A stretch of DNA of 64,000 bases, from positions 1 through 64,000 of the forward strand of contig JAJTGC010000001.1 in the NCBI GenBank assembly GCA_021298975.1, written 5' to 3'. This document shows positions 29,487 to 39,452 of this stretch, one piece after another; positions within the stretch are counted from its first letter, which is position 1; every line of letters begins with the position of its first letter. The notes under the pieces are model-generated. The model worked only from the letters and a program-made list of their open reading frames with translations. It did not search any database and was not told the origin of the DNA. Made by a program: the position numbers and the translations under genes. Source of the stretch: Oxalobacteraceae bacterium (GTDB taxonomy: Bacteria > Pseudomonadota > Gammaproteobacteria > Burkholderiales > Burkholderiaceae_D).

Positions 29487-30269
29487 TCAATTGGCTTTTT
29501 TCGGCATATCCGCTCTCGGACGTGAGGCGGATCGGGTGGATCCGGCTTTTGCTGGCGGCTTGACGACCACGCCCTGCCCGACAGTCGCCTTGGGCGGGCG
29601 ACCGCGCTTAGCCGGCGCCAAACGACGGAGCGTAAGTTTGGCAAGGCGGCGGCAAAACTCGTCGGATCCCAAAGCCCAGGCTTTTCTGGTGGCCTCCAGA
29701 ATCTTTTCGCTCAGCGCGCCACTGGCGGGAGATTGGCTGATTTGCTGATAGGCAGCCTCCCGTTCGAACGGCGTATTGCCCAGCGCCCAGTACGCGGGAT
29801 GATCGGTGAGCCAGGGTTCTTTGCGATGCCCGACATGATGGCCATGACTGGACCACGAGTAGGCGCCGATATCCGACACGAGCCCGCTGCTCACTGGCTG
29901 ATATTCAATCAAATGCGCACAGGGCACGAAGTACGCAGCCGGCTCCAGCACCGTGGCACGGAAACGACCTTCCCATAAACTGCCGGTTCGGCCGTAGCGC
30001 GCATTGAAATAAGGCACATAGAGGCGACCGAGAGACTGCATCATCCGGCTCAGACCTGACTCATCGGCCGGCGTAGCGAGCAGCTGCAAGCGGCTCGGCA
30101 GCAAAACATAAGCATGAATCGCCACCCGAGACTGTTGGGCAGCCTGGCGCAGCCAGTCCAGAAATACACGACAGTCCGCCTCATCACGAACGACCAGCTG
30201 GTCGTTGTGACCCTGTGCGATCAGATGGTGCAGGTGGTTGGGTATGACGAGGCGCGGCAAGCGGGCCAT
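29487..30269 (-). CDS. Y1 (REP-associated) transposase-like protein with degenerate active site
   Basis: A 260-residue protein whose N-terminal 150 residues align by eye with REP-associated Y1 transposases (MARLPRLVIPN start, LPSRLQLLATP, YGRTGSLWEGRF, QPVSSGLV, YSWSSHGHH). In active members the HUH motif reads NHVHL; here it is SRLQL (59-63), so both metal-binding histidines are replaced. The catalytic tyrosine, expected four residues before the NP(V) motif, is Leu120; a tyrosine occurs only at 123. The C-terminal tail is long and basic with an AT-hook-like KRGRPPK (221-227). The frame is intact, suggesting retention as a DNA- or RNA-binding protein, not a functional transposase. It lies downstream of ssb on the same strand and has no evident Shine-Dalgarno. 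Confidence 0.75.
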   Translation of the reverse strand: MARLPRLVIPNHLHHLIAQGHNDQLVVRDEADCRVFLDWLRQAAQQSRVAIHAYVLLPSRLQLLATPADESGLSRMMQSLGRLYVPYFNARYGRTGSLWEGRFRATVLEPAAYFVPCAHLIEYQPVSSGLVSDIGAYSWSSHGHHVGHRKEPWLTDHPAYWALGNTPFEREAAYQQISQSPASGALSEKILEATRKAWALGSDEFCRRLAKLTLRRLAPAKRGRPPKATVGQGVVVKPPAKAGSTRSASRPRADMPKKAN

Positions 30270-30349
30270 GGAAGTCTCAGACTTGAGAAGATGATGATCC
30301 GGCCACCGCGCCGCCAGAAGCGAGCGCAGCGATTGCGCCGGGTCGACTT

Positions 30350-30829
30350 TCAGAAGGGAATATCGTCATCCATATCGGACAGATTGGGCGCCTGCTTTGA
30401 AGGCGCACGCGATGCCGGGGCCGATGGACGCGATTCCGGGGCACCACCACCAAAGCTGCCTTCGTCCATCGCAGCACTGCCACCACCCATACCCTGACGA
30501 CTACCCAGCATTTGCATGGAGTCAGCGATGATCTCCGTCGTGTATTTTTCGATACCCTCTTTATCAGTCCACTTGCGTGTGCGAAGCTTGCCCTCGACAT
30601 ACACTTGCGACCCTTTTTTAAGGTACTGGCCGGCAATTTCGGCCAGCTTGCCAAAGAAGGCAATACGGTGCCATTCCGTCGCTTCTTTTTGTTCACCCGT
30701 GGTCTTGTCTTTCCATTTGTCCGTCGTGGCTACTGCAATATTGGTCATCGCATCACCGCTGGGCATGTAACGTGTTTCGGGATCACGCCCCAGATTGCCA
30801 ACAATAGTAACTTTATTGACCGATGCCAT
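30350..30829 (-). CDS. ssb: single-stranded DNA-binding protein
   Basis: 159-residue SSB with an N-terminal OB fold ([25 protein letters not shown], then [30 protein letters not shown]), a flexible glycine/proline/serine linker (about 112-150) and the acidic tip DMDDDIPF that recruits replication and repair partners. A good AGGAG ribosome site precedes the ATG. It follows the MFS gene by 41 bases; the pair is divergent from uvrA, a conserved betaproteobacterial layout. Confidence 0.97.
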   Translation of the reverse strand: MASVNKVTIVGNLGRDPETRYMPSGDAMTNIAVATTDKWKDKTTGEQKEATEWHRIAFFGKLAEIAGQYLKKGSQVYVEGKLRTRKWTDKEGIEKYTTEIIADSMQMLGSRQGMGGGSAAMDEGSFGGGAPESRPSAPASRAPSKQAPNLSDMDDDIPF

Positions 30830-30870
30830 AGACTTCTCCTGTCAGGAAAACGCGTAACAGAGTGGGACAC

Positions 30871-32097
30871 TCAGGTGGGAACAGCCTCGTGTCGCGCACG
30901 ACGAGGCAGGTTTTTCATGGAAGCCGCAATTATAAGCCAGCCGACAATCAGCAGACAGCCCGCCGTAAACACTGCGGGGCCGCCGAAGTACTGCGCAAGC
31001 AGACCACCGCCTGCGCCACCAGCAAACAATCCGATTGCCTGCATGGTGTTGTACACACCCAGCGCCGCACCGCGGGCGCCATCCGGTGCCAGGCGAGACA
31101 CCAGTGAAGGCTGGCTGGCTTCGAGAATATTGAACGCAACGAAAAAGGCCAGCAGCAGCATCACCACCATTTCAAACGACAGCGATGCCTGGGTGACGGC
31201 CGCTCGCAAGGCTATCTCAACCAGTAACAGCAAGGCTATTGCCGAGACAAACACATGCTTCATGCGGCCACGCTTTTCGCCCAGAAAAATCGGCGGCAAC
31301 ATCAAAATGAAAGATACCAGCACAACGGGTAAATAAATTTTCCAATGCTGATCGATGGGGATGCCAGCTGCGCTGACCAGGATATTCGGCAAAACGACAA
31401 ACATCGACATTTGTATCGCATGGAGTGCAAAGACACCAAAATTCATGCGCATCAATTCAGGATCGCGAACCACGGTGTTGAATGACACCGTTTCAGGAGA
31501 ACGTGGCGGCGCTTGTGGCGCAACAAAAATCACCAACGCGATCGCACAAAGCGCTAACACCGCGACCAGCAAAAACATGCCTCGCATGCCGACCGATGTA
31601 TACAACAAGGGGGCAAGCACCAGCGATGCGGCATACGTCAGACCGATCGATGCCCCGACCAGCGCCATGGCCTTCGTGCGGTGCTCATCACGGGTCGAGT
31701 CGGCGATGAGTGCGGTGACGGCGGCAGATACTGCGCCAGCGCCCTGCACTGCGCGACCCACAATCACCCAATAAATGCTTTCATCGACTGCCGCAATCAG
31801 AGACCCGAGAATGAACAGCACCAAGCCAATCAGGATGATGCGCTTTCTTCCGAAGCGATCTGAGGCGATACCGAACGGAATCTGCCCTATGGCCTGCGTC
31901 AGGCCATACATGCCCATTGCCAGACCCACGAGTACAGCACTCTCGCCACCCGGCAGAGTTTTGGCATGAACAGCGAAGACAGGCAGTATGAGAAACAGCC
32001 CGAGCATCCGCAAACCAAACACCGATGCCAGAGATACGCTGGCACGCACTTCGAGCGCCGTCATTCGGGAGTCGTCGGGGACCGTCTTTGAAGACAT
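30871..32097 (-). CDS. major facilitator superfamily transporter
   Basis: A 408-residue protein with 12 predicted membrane helices. The MFS loop motif after helix 2 reads GIASDRFGRKRIIL, and GRAVQGAGAVSAAVTALIADSTRDEHRTKAM is the motif B/C region found in drug:H+ antiporter families. This is the YceL-like MFS gene normally located between ssb and uvrA in betaproteobacteria. Substrate unknown. Transcribed divergently from uvrA; probably co-transcribed with ssb. Confidence 0.88.
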   Translation of the reverse strand: MSSKTVPDDSRMTALEVRASVSLASVFGLRMLGLFLILPVFAVHAKTLPGGESAVLVGLAMGMYGLTQAIGQIPFGIASDRFGRKRIILIGLVLFILGSLIAAVDESIYWVIVGRAVQGAGAVSAAVTALIADSTRDEHRTKAMALVGASIGLTYAASLVLAPLLYTSVGMRGMFLLVAVLALCAIALVIFVAPQAPPRSPETVSFNTVVRDPELMRMNFGVFALHAIQMSMFVVLPNILVSAAGIPIDQHWKIYLPVVLVSFILMLPPIFLGEKRGRMKHVFVSAIALLLLVEIALRAAVTQASLSFEMVVMLLLAFFVAFNILEASQPSLVSRLAPDGARGAALGVYNTMQAIGLFAGGAGGGLLAQYFGGPAVFTAGCLLIVGWLIIAASMKNLPRRARHEAVPT

Positions 32098-32138
32098 AAG
32101 AAAGGCGAGACGGACACGACAATAAGCGGAGCCGTCAG

Positions 32139-32169
32139 CGGGTTACGAAAACCCGTTATAGTAACAGGT
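32139..32169. promoter_or_regulatory. operator-like dyad in the MFS-ssb / uvrA divergent region
   Basis: Bases 32151-32169 form a near-perfect 19-base dyad, ACC-C-GTTA-TAG-TAAC-A-GGT, with eight of nine pairs matching. A 6-base hairpin (CGGGTT 32139-32144, AACCCG 32150-32155) overlaps its left edge. The half-sites resemble the CTGT/ACAG of LexA boxes, but the spacing is one base short and the left half has a mismatch, so it is not a standard SOS box. It sits 54 bases after the divergent MFS start and 73 before uvrA. Confidence 0.4.
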
Positions 32170-32241
32170 TGATCCGCGCTCAATCAGCTGCGGTTTTTGC
32201 AAAAAAGCACCAACCCGGTGTACTCAAGGCTAAATCAGCGC

Positions 32242-35112
32242 ATGGAAGAAATCCGCATTCGGGGTGCACGCACCCACAACCTGAAAAACATCAGTCTCGA
32301 TCTGCCGCGCAATAAACTGATCGTCATTACCGGACTCTCGGGCTCGGGAAAATCATCGCTGGCCTTCGACACGCTGTACGCGGAAGGCCAGCGGCGCTAT
32401 GTCGAATCGCTCTCTGCCTACGCGCGCCAGTTTCTGCAGTTGATGGAAAAGCCCGATGTGGACATGATCGAAGGCCTGTCCCCGGCGATATCGATAGAAC
32501 AAAAAGCCACGTCGCATAATCCGCGCTCAACAGTCGGCACGGTGACGGAAATCCACGATTATCTGCGCTTGCTGTATGCGCGCGTCGGCACACCGCACTG
32601 CCCGGATCATCCGGAAAATCCGCTGGCAGCGCAATCGGTGTCGCAGATGGTGGACACGGTGCTGGCCATGCCGGAGGACACCAAATTAATGATTCTGGCG
32701 CCTGTCATCGCCAATCGCAAAGGCGAGCACGGCGATCTCTTCGAGCAAATGCAAGCCCAAGGCTTCGTGCGCTTCCGCATACAGAGCGGCACCGGCAAAA
32801 CCAAAATTTATGAAGCCGACGATTTGCCGAAGCTGAAAAAAACAGAGAAACACACGATTGATGTCGTGATTGATCGCGTCAAAGTCAAAAGCGATATCAA
32901 GCAGCGGCTTGCCGAGAGCTTTGAAACCTCGCTGCGGCTGGCCGATGGTCGTGCGATTGCGCTGGATATGGACAGTGGCCGCGAACAAGTTTTTTCGAAT
33001 AAATTTGCCTGTCCAATTTGTGGCTACTCGCTCCAGGAATTAGAACCGCGCCTGTTCTCGTTCAATAATCCCATGGGCGCCTGCCCGGAATGTGATGGCC
33101 TCGGGCATATCGAATTTTTTGATCCAAAACGCATCGTCGCTTTTCCGAATCTATCGCTGGCCTCAGGTGCCGTTAAAGGCTGGGACAGGCGGAACCAGTT
33201 TTACTTCCAGATGCTGTCCTCGCTGGCCAAGCATTACCAATTCGATGTCGATGTGCCATTCGAGAACTTGCCTGAAAAAGCGCAGCACGTTGTTTTGTAT
33301 GGCTCGGGCAAGGAAAAAATACCTTTTGCCTATGTGAACGAGCGCGGCCGCACAGTGATCAAGGAACACAGCTTTGAAGGTGTTGTCATCAACCTGGAGC
33401 GTCGTTATCGCGAAACTGATTCACTGGCGGTCAAGGAAGAGCTGTCCAAATTTATCAATGAACAGCAATGCCCCGAGTGCGACGGTACGCGACTGCGTGT
33501 GGAAGCCCGTTTTGTCAAGGTTGGTACCGGCACTCAGCAACGCGCGATTTATCAGGTCGCTGCCATGCCGCTGCGCGGCACGCTGGAATTTTTCGAAACC
33601 TTGAAACTCAAGGGCGCAAAAAAAGAAATCGCCGAGCGCATCATTCGCGAAATCATCTCGAGACTGAAATTCTTGAACAACGTGGGCCTGGAGTACCTGT
33701 CATTGGATCGCAGTGCGGATACCTTGTCAGGTGGCGAAGCGCAGCGCATCCGGCTCGCCTCGCAAATCGGTTCAGGCCTGACAGGCGTGATGTATGTACT
33801 CGATGAACCCTCGATCGGTTTGCATCAGCGGGATAACGACCGGCTGATCGCGACATTGAAACACTTGCGTGATATCGGCAACACAGTACTGGTGGTCGAA
33901 CATGATGAAGACGCAATTCGTTGCGCCGATCATGTGGTGGATATGGGATTGGGTGCAGGCGTGCATGGCGGCGAAGTCATCGCGCACGGAACGCTGGCTG
34001 ACATCCTCAAAAATCGCGAGTCGCTGACTGCCCAGTACCTCAATGGCAGTCTCTCCATCGCGGTGCCGGAACAACGCATCAAGCCCGACCTGAAAAAGCA
34101 ACTGGTCATCAGCGGCGCGCGCGGCAACAACCTCAAAGCGGTGGACTTCGAACTGCCCGTTGGCCTGCTGACCTGCGTCACTGGCGTGTCCGGCTCAGGA
34201 AAATCATCGCTGGTCAACGACACGCTCTACCGTGTCCTGGCCCGCCATCTTTACGGCTCTCAGGCCGAACCATCGGAATACGACAAAGTCACGGGACTCG
34301 AACATTTCGACAAAGTGATTTCTGTCGATCAGGCGCCCATAGGGCGTACGCCGCGGTCGAATCCGGCCACCTACACCGGCTTGTTCACGCCGATTCGTGA
34401 ATTGTTCTCGACCGTACCGCAGGCGAAAGAGCGTGGCTACGCTGCCGGCCGGTTTTCATTCAACGTCAAAGGTGGTCGCTGCGAATCCTGTCAGGGTGAT
34501 GGCGTGCTTAGAGTGGAGATGCACTTTCTGCCCGATGTGTATGTGCCTTGCGATGTGTGCCATGGCAAGCGCTACAACCGCGAAACACTGGAAGTACAGT
34601 ACAAAGGCAAGAACATCACCGATGTGCTCGAGATGACGGTCGAAGATGCCCACACGTTTTTCAAACCCGTACCCCTGATCGCTCGCAAATTGCAGACCTT
34701 GCTCGATGTGGGCCTGGGCTACATTCGCCTGGGACAAAGTGCGACGACCCTCTCGGGTGGCGAGGCGCAGCGCGTGAAGCTGTCACTGGAACTCTCCAAA
34801 CGCGACACTGGACGTACACTGTACATCCTCGATGAACCCACCACGGGACTGCACTTTCATGACATTGCACTCTTGCTGAAAGTGATACATCGCTTGCGCG
34901 ATCAGGGCAACACGGTCGTCATCATTGAGCACAACCTCGATGTGATCAAAACAGCGGACTGGCTGGTGGATCTCGGGCCTGAGGGCGGCGCAGGCGGTGG
35001 ACAGATCATTGCCAGCGGCACACCGGATCAGGTGGCAAAAAATACGGTCAGCTTTACCGGCAAATATCTGGCACCCTTGCTGTTACCCAAAAAAGAAAAG
35101 AAGCGCGCCTGA
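32242..35112 (+). CDS. uvrA: excinuclease ABC subunit UvrA
   Basis: Damage-recognition ATPase of nucleotide excision repair; 956 residues from [17 protein letters not shown]. It has two ABC modules, with Walker [14 protein letters not shown] and [13 protein letters not shown] and signatures LSGGEAQRI and [11 protein letters not shown]. Zinc modules include CPICGY with CPECDGLG, and CESCQGDG with [10 protein letters not shown]. The open frame extends 15 codons upstream but the chosen ATG matches the family start. It converges with the antiporter gene 37 bases downstream. Confidence 0.98.
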   Translation: MEEIRIRGARTHNLKNISLDLPRNKLIVITGLSGSGKSSLAFDTLYAEGQRRYVESLSAYARQFLQLMEKPDVDMIEGLSPAISIEQKATSHNPRSTVGTVTEIHDYLRLLYARVGTPHCPDHPENPLAAQSVSQMVDTVLAMPEDTKLMILAPVIANRKGEHGDLFEQMQAQGFVRFRIQSGTGKTKIYEADDLPKLKKTEKHTIDVVIDRVKVKSDIKQRLAESFETSLRLADGRAIALDMDSGREQVFSNKFACPICGYSLQELEPRLFSFNNPMGACPECDGLGHIEFFDPKRIVAFPNLSLASGAVKGWDRRNQFYFQMLSSLAKHYQFDVDVPFENLPEKAQHVVLYGSGKEKIPFAYVNERGRTVIKEHSFEGVVINLERRYRETDSLAVKEELSKFINEQQCPECDGTRLRVEARFVKVGTGTQQRAIYQVAAMPLRGTLEFFETLKLKGAKKEIAERIIREIISRLKFLNNVGLEYLSLDRSADTLSGGEAQRIRLASQIGSGLTGVMYVLDEPSIGLHQRDNDRLIATLKHLRDIGNTVLVVEHDEDAIRCADHVVDMGLGAGVHGGEVIAHGTLADILKNRESLTAQYLNGSLSIAVPEQRIKPDLKKQLVISGARGNNLKAVDFELPVGLLTCVTGVSGSGKSSLVNDTLYRVLARHLYGSQAEPSEYDKVTGLEHFDKVISVDQAPIGRTPRSNPATYTGLFTPIRELFSTVPQAKERGYAAGRFSFNVKGGRCESCQGDGVLRVEMHFLPDVYVPCDVCHGKRYNRETLEVQYKGKNITDVLEMTVEDAHTFFKPVPLIARKLQTLLDVGLGYIRLGQSATTLSGGEAQRVKLSLELSKRDTGRTLYILDEPTTGLHFHDIALLLKVIHRLRDQGNTVVIIEHNLDVIKTADWLVDLGPEGGAGGGQIIASGTPDQVAKNTVSFTGKYLAPLLLPKKEKKRA

Positions 35113-35149
35113 TTGCGAACTGCCGGACAAGCGCTTCGATTGGGGCGAC

Positions 35150-37132
35150 TCAGAGCAACTGCTTTTCTGCGCGCTCGATCGCCTCCGCGGCGCCACGCAG
35201 CACAACCACATCACCGGCGTCGAGTTGCATGTCGGCAGAAAACGGCAAGCGAATCTTGCCCCGCCGTACCGCCGTAATTTCAGCGCCCAGCACGGAGAGA
35301 TTCAAAGAAGCGAGTGTCTTGCCAATCGCAGCGGCATTGCCGTGCAAGGGGACGGAATGCAGCCGCACCTGCAGATGCTCCTCATCATCGGCAAGATCGT
35401 CGACACCATGGAAATAGCCTCGCAATGACGCATAACGTTCGCTTCGTGCCGCCTGAACGCGCTGCACAACACGACGCAAAGGCACACCCATGAGCAGTAG
35501 TGCATGGGAAGCGAGCATCAAACTACCCTCAATCGCCTCCGGTACCACTTCATCTGCGCCGCCCGCCCGCAATTTATCCAGATCATCTTCGCCCACACTA
35601 CGCACAATGGCCGGCAGCGCTGGCGCAAGCTCATTGGCAAAGTGCAGTGTTTTGAGCGCCATTTGCGTGTCGGCATAAGTAATCACCAACGCCGCCGCAC
35701 GATGAATACCTGCCGCCATCAGACTTTCACGACGACTTGCGTCGCCATAAGACACTTGCCAGCCTGCGTTTTGTGCCTCGAGTACACGCTGGGGATCAAG
35801 ATCCAGTGCGTGATAGGCGATTTTTTCTTCTTCCAGCAAGCGGGCCAGACTCTGGCCACTACGACCAAAGCCCGCTATGAGAATATGCTTCTCTTCGCTG
35901 ATGGTACGGGAGGCGATGCGCGTGAGTGCGAGTGATTGATGCATCCACTCATTGGCAGAGAGCTTCATCACAATGCGATCAGCATTGGCAAAAATAAACG
36001 GGGTAGCAAGCATCGACAAGACCACGGCCGCCAGGATCAACTGCACAAGATTCGCGTCGACCAGCCCCAGCGCACCCGCCTGATTGAGCAGCACGAAGCC
36101 GAATTCACCGCCTTGCGCCAGACCCAGACCGGTACGCAGCGCAACGCCCGGGGAGGCACCAAACAATCTGGCCAGCAGGGCAATCAGACCAAACTTGATC
36201 AGTAGTGGCACGATCAGCAGCACCAGTACCAACAGCCAGTTGTCAATCACCAGACGCATGTCGAGCAGCATGCCAACGGTGATGAAAAACAGTCCGAGCA
36301 ACACGTCGCGGAAAGGCTTGATATCTTCTTCCACCTGAAGTCGGTACTCGGTCTCGGAGATGAGCATGCCCGCAATGAAGGCGCCCAAGGCAAGCGACAG
36401 TCCGGCAATCTCGGTAATCCAGGCCGCACCCAGGGTGATCAGCAGCAGGTTGAGCATGAAGAGCTCCTGCGAGCGTCGCTGAACGACAATCCTGAACCAA
36501 CGGCGCAGCAGCACTTGCCCGAAAGTGAGCAGCAGCGTGAGCACGAAGACGGCCTTGAGTCCGGCCCAGGCAAGATCCTCGACAATGTCCGCTCCGGGAT
36601 GCGCGAGCGCAGGCACCAGAATCAGCAACGGCACGACCGCCAAATCCTGAAACAGCAAAATGCTGGTGATGCGGCGTCCGTGTTCGCTCTCAAGTTCGAG
36701 TTTTTCTGTCAGGAGCTTGAGTACGATGGCCGTGGAAGACATGGAAAGCGCGCCGCCCAGCGCCAGTGACGCACTCCAGCCAATATCAAAAATCTTTGGC
36801 AAAAATTTCGCGAGCAAACCGCCGCACAACATCGTCACAAGAATCGTGACCACCACTTGCGCCATACCCAGACCGAATACGTTTCGCCGCATGGACTTGA
36901 GCTTGGGCAAGGAAAACTCAAGGCCGATGGAAAACATCAGGAAAACGACGCCGAACTCGGCCAGTGTGTGGGTGGCAGGACTGTTGGATGCCAGGCCCAG
37001 CGCATGAGGCCCAATCAGGATGCCCACCGACAAATACCCCAGCATGGGCGGCAAATGCATCATGCGAAATGCCACGACCCCAAGCACCGCAGCGACGAGC
37101 AGAATCAGAGTGAGTTCAAGGGCTGAATACAT
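35150..37132 (-). CDS. KefB/KefC-like monovalent cation:proton antiporter
   Basis: A 660-residue CPA2-family protein. The N-terminal ~390 residues are a Na+/H+ exchanger membrane domain of about 12 helices. An RCK/TrkA-N Rossmann domain follows (HILIAGFGRSGQSLARLLEEE with GxGxxG, about 418-535), then a TrkA-C domain (about 570-655). Such proteins (YbaL/KefC type) exchange K+ or Na+ for H+ under nucleotide or glutathione control. The gene is divergent from kdsD, as in many Burkholderiales. Confidence 0.9.
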   Translation of the reverse strand: MYSALELTLILLVAAVLGVVAFRMMHLPPMLGYLSVGILIGPHALGLASNSPATHTLAEFGVVFLMFSIGLEFSLPKLKSMRRNVFGLGMAQVVVTILVTMLCGGLLAKFLPKIFDIGWSASLALGGALSMSSTAIVLKLLTEKLELESEHGRRITSILLFQDLAVVPLLILVPALAHPGADIVEDLAWAGLKAVFVLTLLLTFGQVLLRRWFRIVVQRRSQELFMLNLLLITLGAAWITEIAGLSLALGAFIAGMLISETEYRLQVEEDIKPFRDVLLGLFFITVGMLLDMRLVIDNWLLVLVLLIVPLLIKFGLIALLARLFGASPGVALRTGLGLAQGGEFGFVLLNQAGALGLVDANLVQLILAAVVLSMLATPFIFANADRIVMKLSANEWMHQSLALTRIASRTISEEKHILIAGFGRSGQSLARLLEEEKIAYHALDLDPQRVLEAQNAGWQVSYGDASRRESLMAAGIHRAAALVITYADTQMALKTLHFANELAPALPAIVRSVGEDDLDKLRAGGADEVVPEAIEGSLMLASHALLLMGVPLRRVVQRVQAARSERYASLRGYFHGVDDLADDEEHLQVRLHSVPLHGNAAAIGKTLASLNLSVLGAEITAVRRGKIRLPFSADMQLDAGDVVVLRGAAEAIERAEKQLL

Positions 37133-37246
37133 GGGTGTCTACCGGGCCGCAAATGACGAGACGCGTTGCAAGACGGAATTCGCTGCAAGCCACCGCCCGG
37201 CAAGGTTTTCTTGCGTCTGGCAGGTTTTTTGCTTTGGATCTTGGGC

Positions 37247-37252
37247 TATACT
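37247..37252 (+). promoter_or_regulatory. candidate -10 element just upstream of kdsD
   Basis: TATACT lies six bases before the kdsD ATG. Transcription starting about seven bases after the -10 would begin at or within one or two bases of the A of ATG, giving a leaderless message. No Shine-Dalgarno is visible before this ATG, consistent with that. A TTGCTT lies only 12 bases upstream of the -10, too close for a standard -35. Confidence 0.35.
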
Positions 37253-37258
37253 TTGCAC

Positions 37259-38287
37259 ATGAGTTTACCGCATGAGCAAAATTCTTCGCATCAATTTGAC
37301 AACGTTGCTGCATTACGCGCGTTGAAACTTGCGCGAGAGACCCTGCAAATCGAGGCCGACGCCGTCCTTGCGATGATGCGTCGGCTGACCGAATCTGCAG
37401 ATGACCCCTTCGCACAAGCTACCGCGCTGCTGCTTGGCTGCACGGGTCGGGTCGCCGTTTCCGGGATGGGTAAGTCCGGGCATATCGCGCGCAAGATCGC
37501 CGCCACCCTCGCCTCCACGGGTACCCCGGCGCTGTTTGTCCATCCTGCAGAGGCAGCGCACGGCGATTTGGGCATGGTGACCGAAGCCGATGCCATGATC
37601 GCTATCTCCTATTCCGGACAGTCAGATGAGCTCATGGCCATCCTGCCGGTGGTCAAGCGCATGGGCGCCAAGCTGATTTCAATGACGGGCAATCCGCAGT
37701 CGCCTCTGGCGAAGCTTGCCGACGTCCACCTCAATGTCGCCGTGGCCCGTGAGGCCTGTCCACTCAATCTGGCACCGACCGCAAGCACCACCGCCACCTT
37801 GGCGCTGGGCGACGCGCTGGCGGTCGCTTTGCTGGATGCTCGCGGCTTCCGGGAAGAAGATTTTGCCCGGTCCCATCCCGGCGGCGCGCTCGGCCGGCGC
37901 CTGCTCACTCACGTGCGGGATGTGATGCGCACCGGGAATGATATTCCCGCGGTGCGCCCCGAAATGAGCCTGCCGGAAGCACTGATTGAGGTCACGCGCA
38001 AAGGCATGGCGATGACCGCTGTGGTTGATGATGCATTTCGCGTGGTGGGCATTTTTACGGACGGTGACCTGCGTCGCTTGATTGAGGAAGGCAAGGATTT
38101 TTCACGCACAGCCATCGGCGATCTGATGCGCAAGGATCCGCGGCGGGTACACCCGGAACAGCTCGCCGTAGAAGCGGTAGACCTGATGGAATCCCATCGC
38201 ATCAATCAGGTGCTGGTCGCGGACACCGATGGTCTGCTGGTAGGCGCGCTGCACATCCACGACCTGACGCGCGCCAAGGTGATTTGA
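37259..38287 (+). CDS. kdsD: D-arabinose 5-phosphate isomerase
   Basis: Converts ribulose 5-phosphate to arabinose 5-phosphate for Kdo synthesis. 342 residues from MSLPHEQNSS. The SIS domain includes GRVAVSGMGKSGHIARKIAATLASTGTPALFVHPAEAAHGDLGM, and ISYSGQSDE; two CBS domains follow (MRTGNDIPAV and the repeat with LMRKDPRRVHPEQLAVEAVDLM). The open frame extends 31 codons upstream into the intergenic region with hydrophobic, unconserved sequence. First gene of a kdsD-kdsC-lptC-lptA-lptB-rpoN-hpf run. Confidence 0.95.
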   Translation: MSLPHEQNSSHQFDNVAALRALKLARETLQIEADAVLAMMRRLTESADDPFAQATALLLGCTGRVAVSGMGKSGHIARKIAATLASTGTPALFVHPAEAAHGDLGMVTEADAMIAISYSGQSDELMAILPVVKRMGAKLISMTGNPQSPLAKLADVHLNVAVAREACPLNLAPTASTTATLALGDALAVALLDARGFREEDFARSHPGGALGRRLLTHVRDVMRTGNDIPAVRPEMSLPEALIEVTRKGMAMTAVVDDAFRVVGIFTDGDLRRLIEEGKDFSRTAIGDLMRKDPRRVHPEQLAVEAVDLMESHRINQVLVADTDGLLVGALHIHDLTRAKVI

Positions 38288-38826
38288 TGCAGCCTACCCA
38301 ACAACCCACAGCGACTGAGCGCGCGAAACAAGTCAGGCTGATGGTATTTGATGTGGATGGCGTGCTGACCGATGGGCGCCTGCGTTACGGCAGTGATGGC
38401 GAAATCCTGAAGACATTCAATGTACTCGACGGGCATGGGATCAAGCTGCTGCAGCAGTCAGGCGTCAAGACTGCCATCATCAGCGCGCGACAGTCCCCTG
38501 TCGTGGCCAAGCGAGCGGCCGATCTGGGTATCAGCATCGTGCTGCAGGGCATCCATGACAAGCGCTCGGCATTCGAAACTCTGCTCGCTGAAACCGGACT
38601 CACCGCACAGGACTGCGGCTTCATGGGCGACGATGTCATTGACCTGCCCGTGATGACCCGGGTCGCTTTTGCCGCCAGTGTGCCTAACGGTCACGACGAA
38701 GTCCGTTCACGCGCACACTATGTGGCGCAAGCCAGCGGCGGCCTCGGCGCAGTACGCGAGGTATGTGATTTCATTTTGCGCGCACAAAATAACTACGAGG
38801 CGGCGCTGGCACCGTATCTCGCATGA
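38284..38826 (+). CDS. kdsC: 3-deoxy-D-manno-octulosonate 8-phosphate phosphatase
   Basis: HAD-family phosphatase, 180 residues, that releases free Kdo. Motif I is FDVDGVLTDG (Asp22 nucleophile, Asp24), motif II is IISARQS and the late metal site is GDDVIDLPVM. It has no cap domain, as expected for the tetrameric KdsC type. Overlaps kdsD and lptC by four bases each (ATGA), so the three are translationally coupled. Confidence 0.96.
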   Translation: MMQPTQQPTATERAKQVRLMVFDVDGVLTDGRLRYGSDGEILKTFNVLDGHGIKLLQQSGVKTAIISARQSPVVAKRAADLGISIVLQGIHDKRSAFETLLAETGLTAQDCGFMGDDVIDLPVMTRVAFAASVPNGHDEVRSRAHYVAQASGGLGAVREVCDFILRAQNNYEAALAPYLA

Positions 38827-39416
38827 CGAGCCGTGTCCATCAGCGTATACCGGCTCTGGTGTTGCTGGGGTTCGCGTCGTTGCTGGCAGCCGGCAGCTTC
38901 TGGCTGGTTGAACTCAGCAATCAATCGGCAGGCAGCACGCCATCGAAAATCAATAGTACGGCGCCAGACTATTTTGTCGAAAACTTCACCTATTCGACAC
39001 TGGATGCACAAGGCCTCGTGGTATCCAGGGTAGAGGGCGTGAAAATGACCCACTACCCTGCAGACAAGCATAGCGTCATTGAGAAGCCGGTCGTTCGCAA
39101 CTTCTCGCCGACCCGACCGCCCACCACCTTGCGAGCGGAAACCGCCACGATCAACGGTGACCAGACTGAAGTCCGATTGATCGATAACGTCATGCTCGAG
39201 CGAGCACAGACCCGGGGCGATGAACCACTGACAGTGACTTCCGAGTACATGCTGGTACTGCCAAAAAAAGATATCGTGACAACGGATCGGCATGTCGACA
39301 TCCGCGTTGGCAGCATGCGTTTGTCGGGAACCGGCATGGTCGCCAATAATGCAACACGCCAGCTCACGCTGGAGAGCAGCGTCAGTGGGATTTATCTACC
39401 GCCAAAAAGGCAATAA
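38823..39416 (+). CDS. lptC: LPS export ABC transporter periplasmic protein LptC
   Basis: Bitopic inner-membrane protein of the Lpt bridge (197 residues). An N-terminal membrane helix (about 10-27: ALVLLGFASLLAAGSFWLVEL) is followed by a beta-jellyroll domain, with DYFVENFTYSTLDAQGLVVSRVEGVKMTHYPADK as the conserved entry. Sequence conservation is low, as usual; position between kdsC and lptA supports the call. Confidence 0.93.
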   Translation: MTSRVHQRIPALVLLGFASLLAAGSFWLVELSNQSAGSTPSKINSTAPDYFVENFTYSTLDAQGLVVSRVEGVKMTHYPADKHSVIEKPVVRNFSPTRPPTTLRAETATINGDQTEVRLIDNVMLERAQTRGDEPLTVTSEYMLVLPKKDIVTTDRHVDIRVGSMRLSGTGMVANNATRQLTLESSVSGIYLPPKRQ

Positions 39417-39452
39417 GCCAATAGCTTGTGCTCGATTTCAAGGAGAAACGTG

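Noticed and set aside
32101..32241. LexA (SOS) box upstream of uvrA
   Set aside because: No CTGT-N8-ACAG match was found; the nearest candidate has seven-base spacing and a mismatched half-site.
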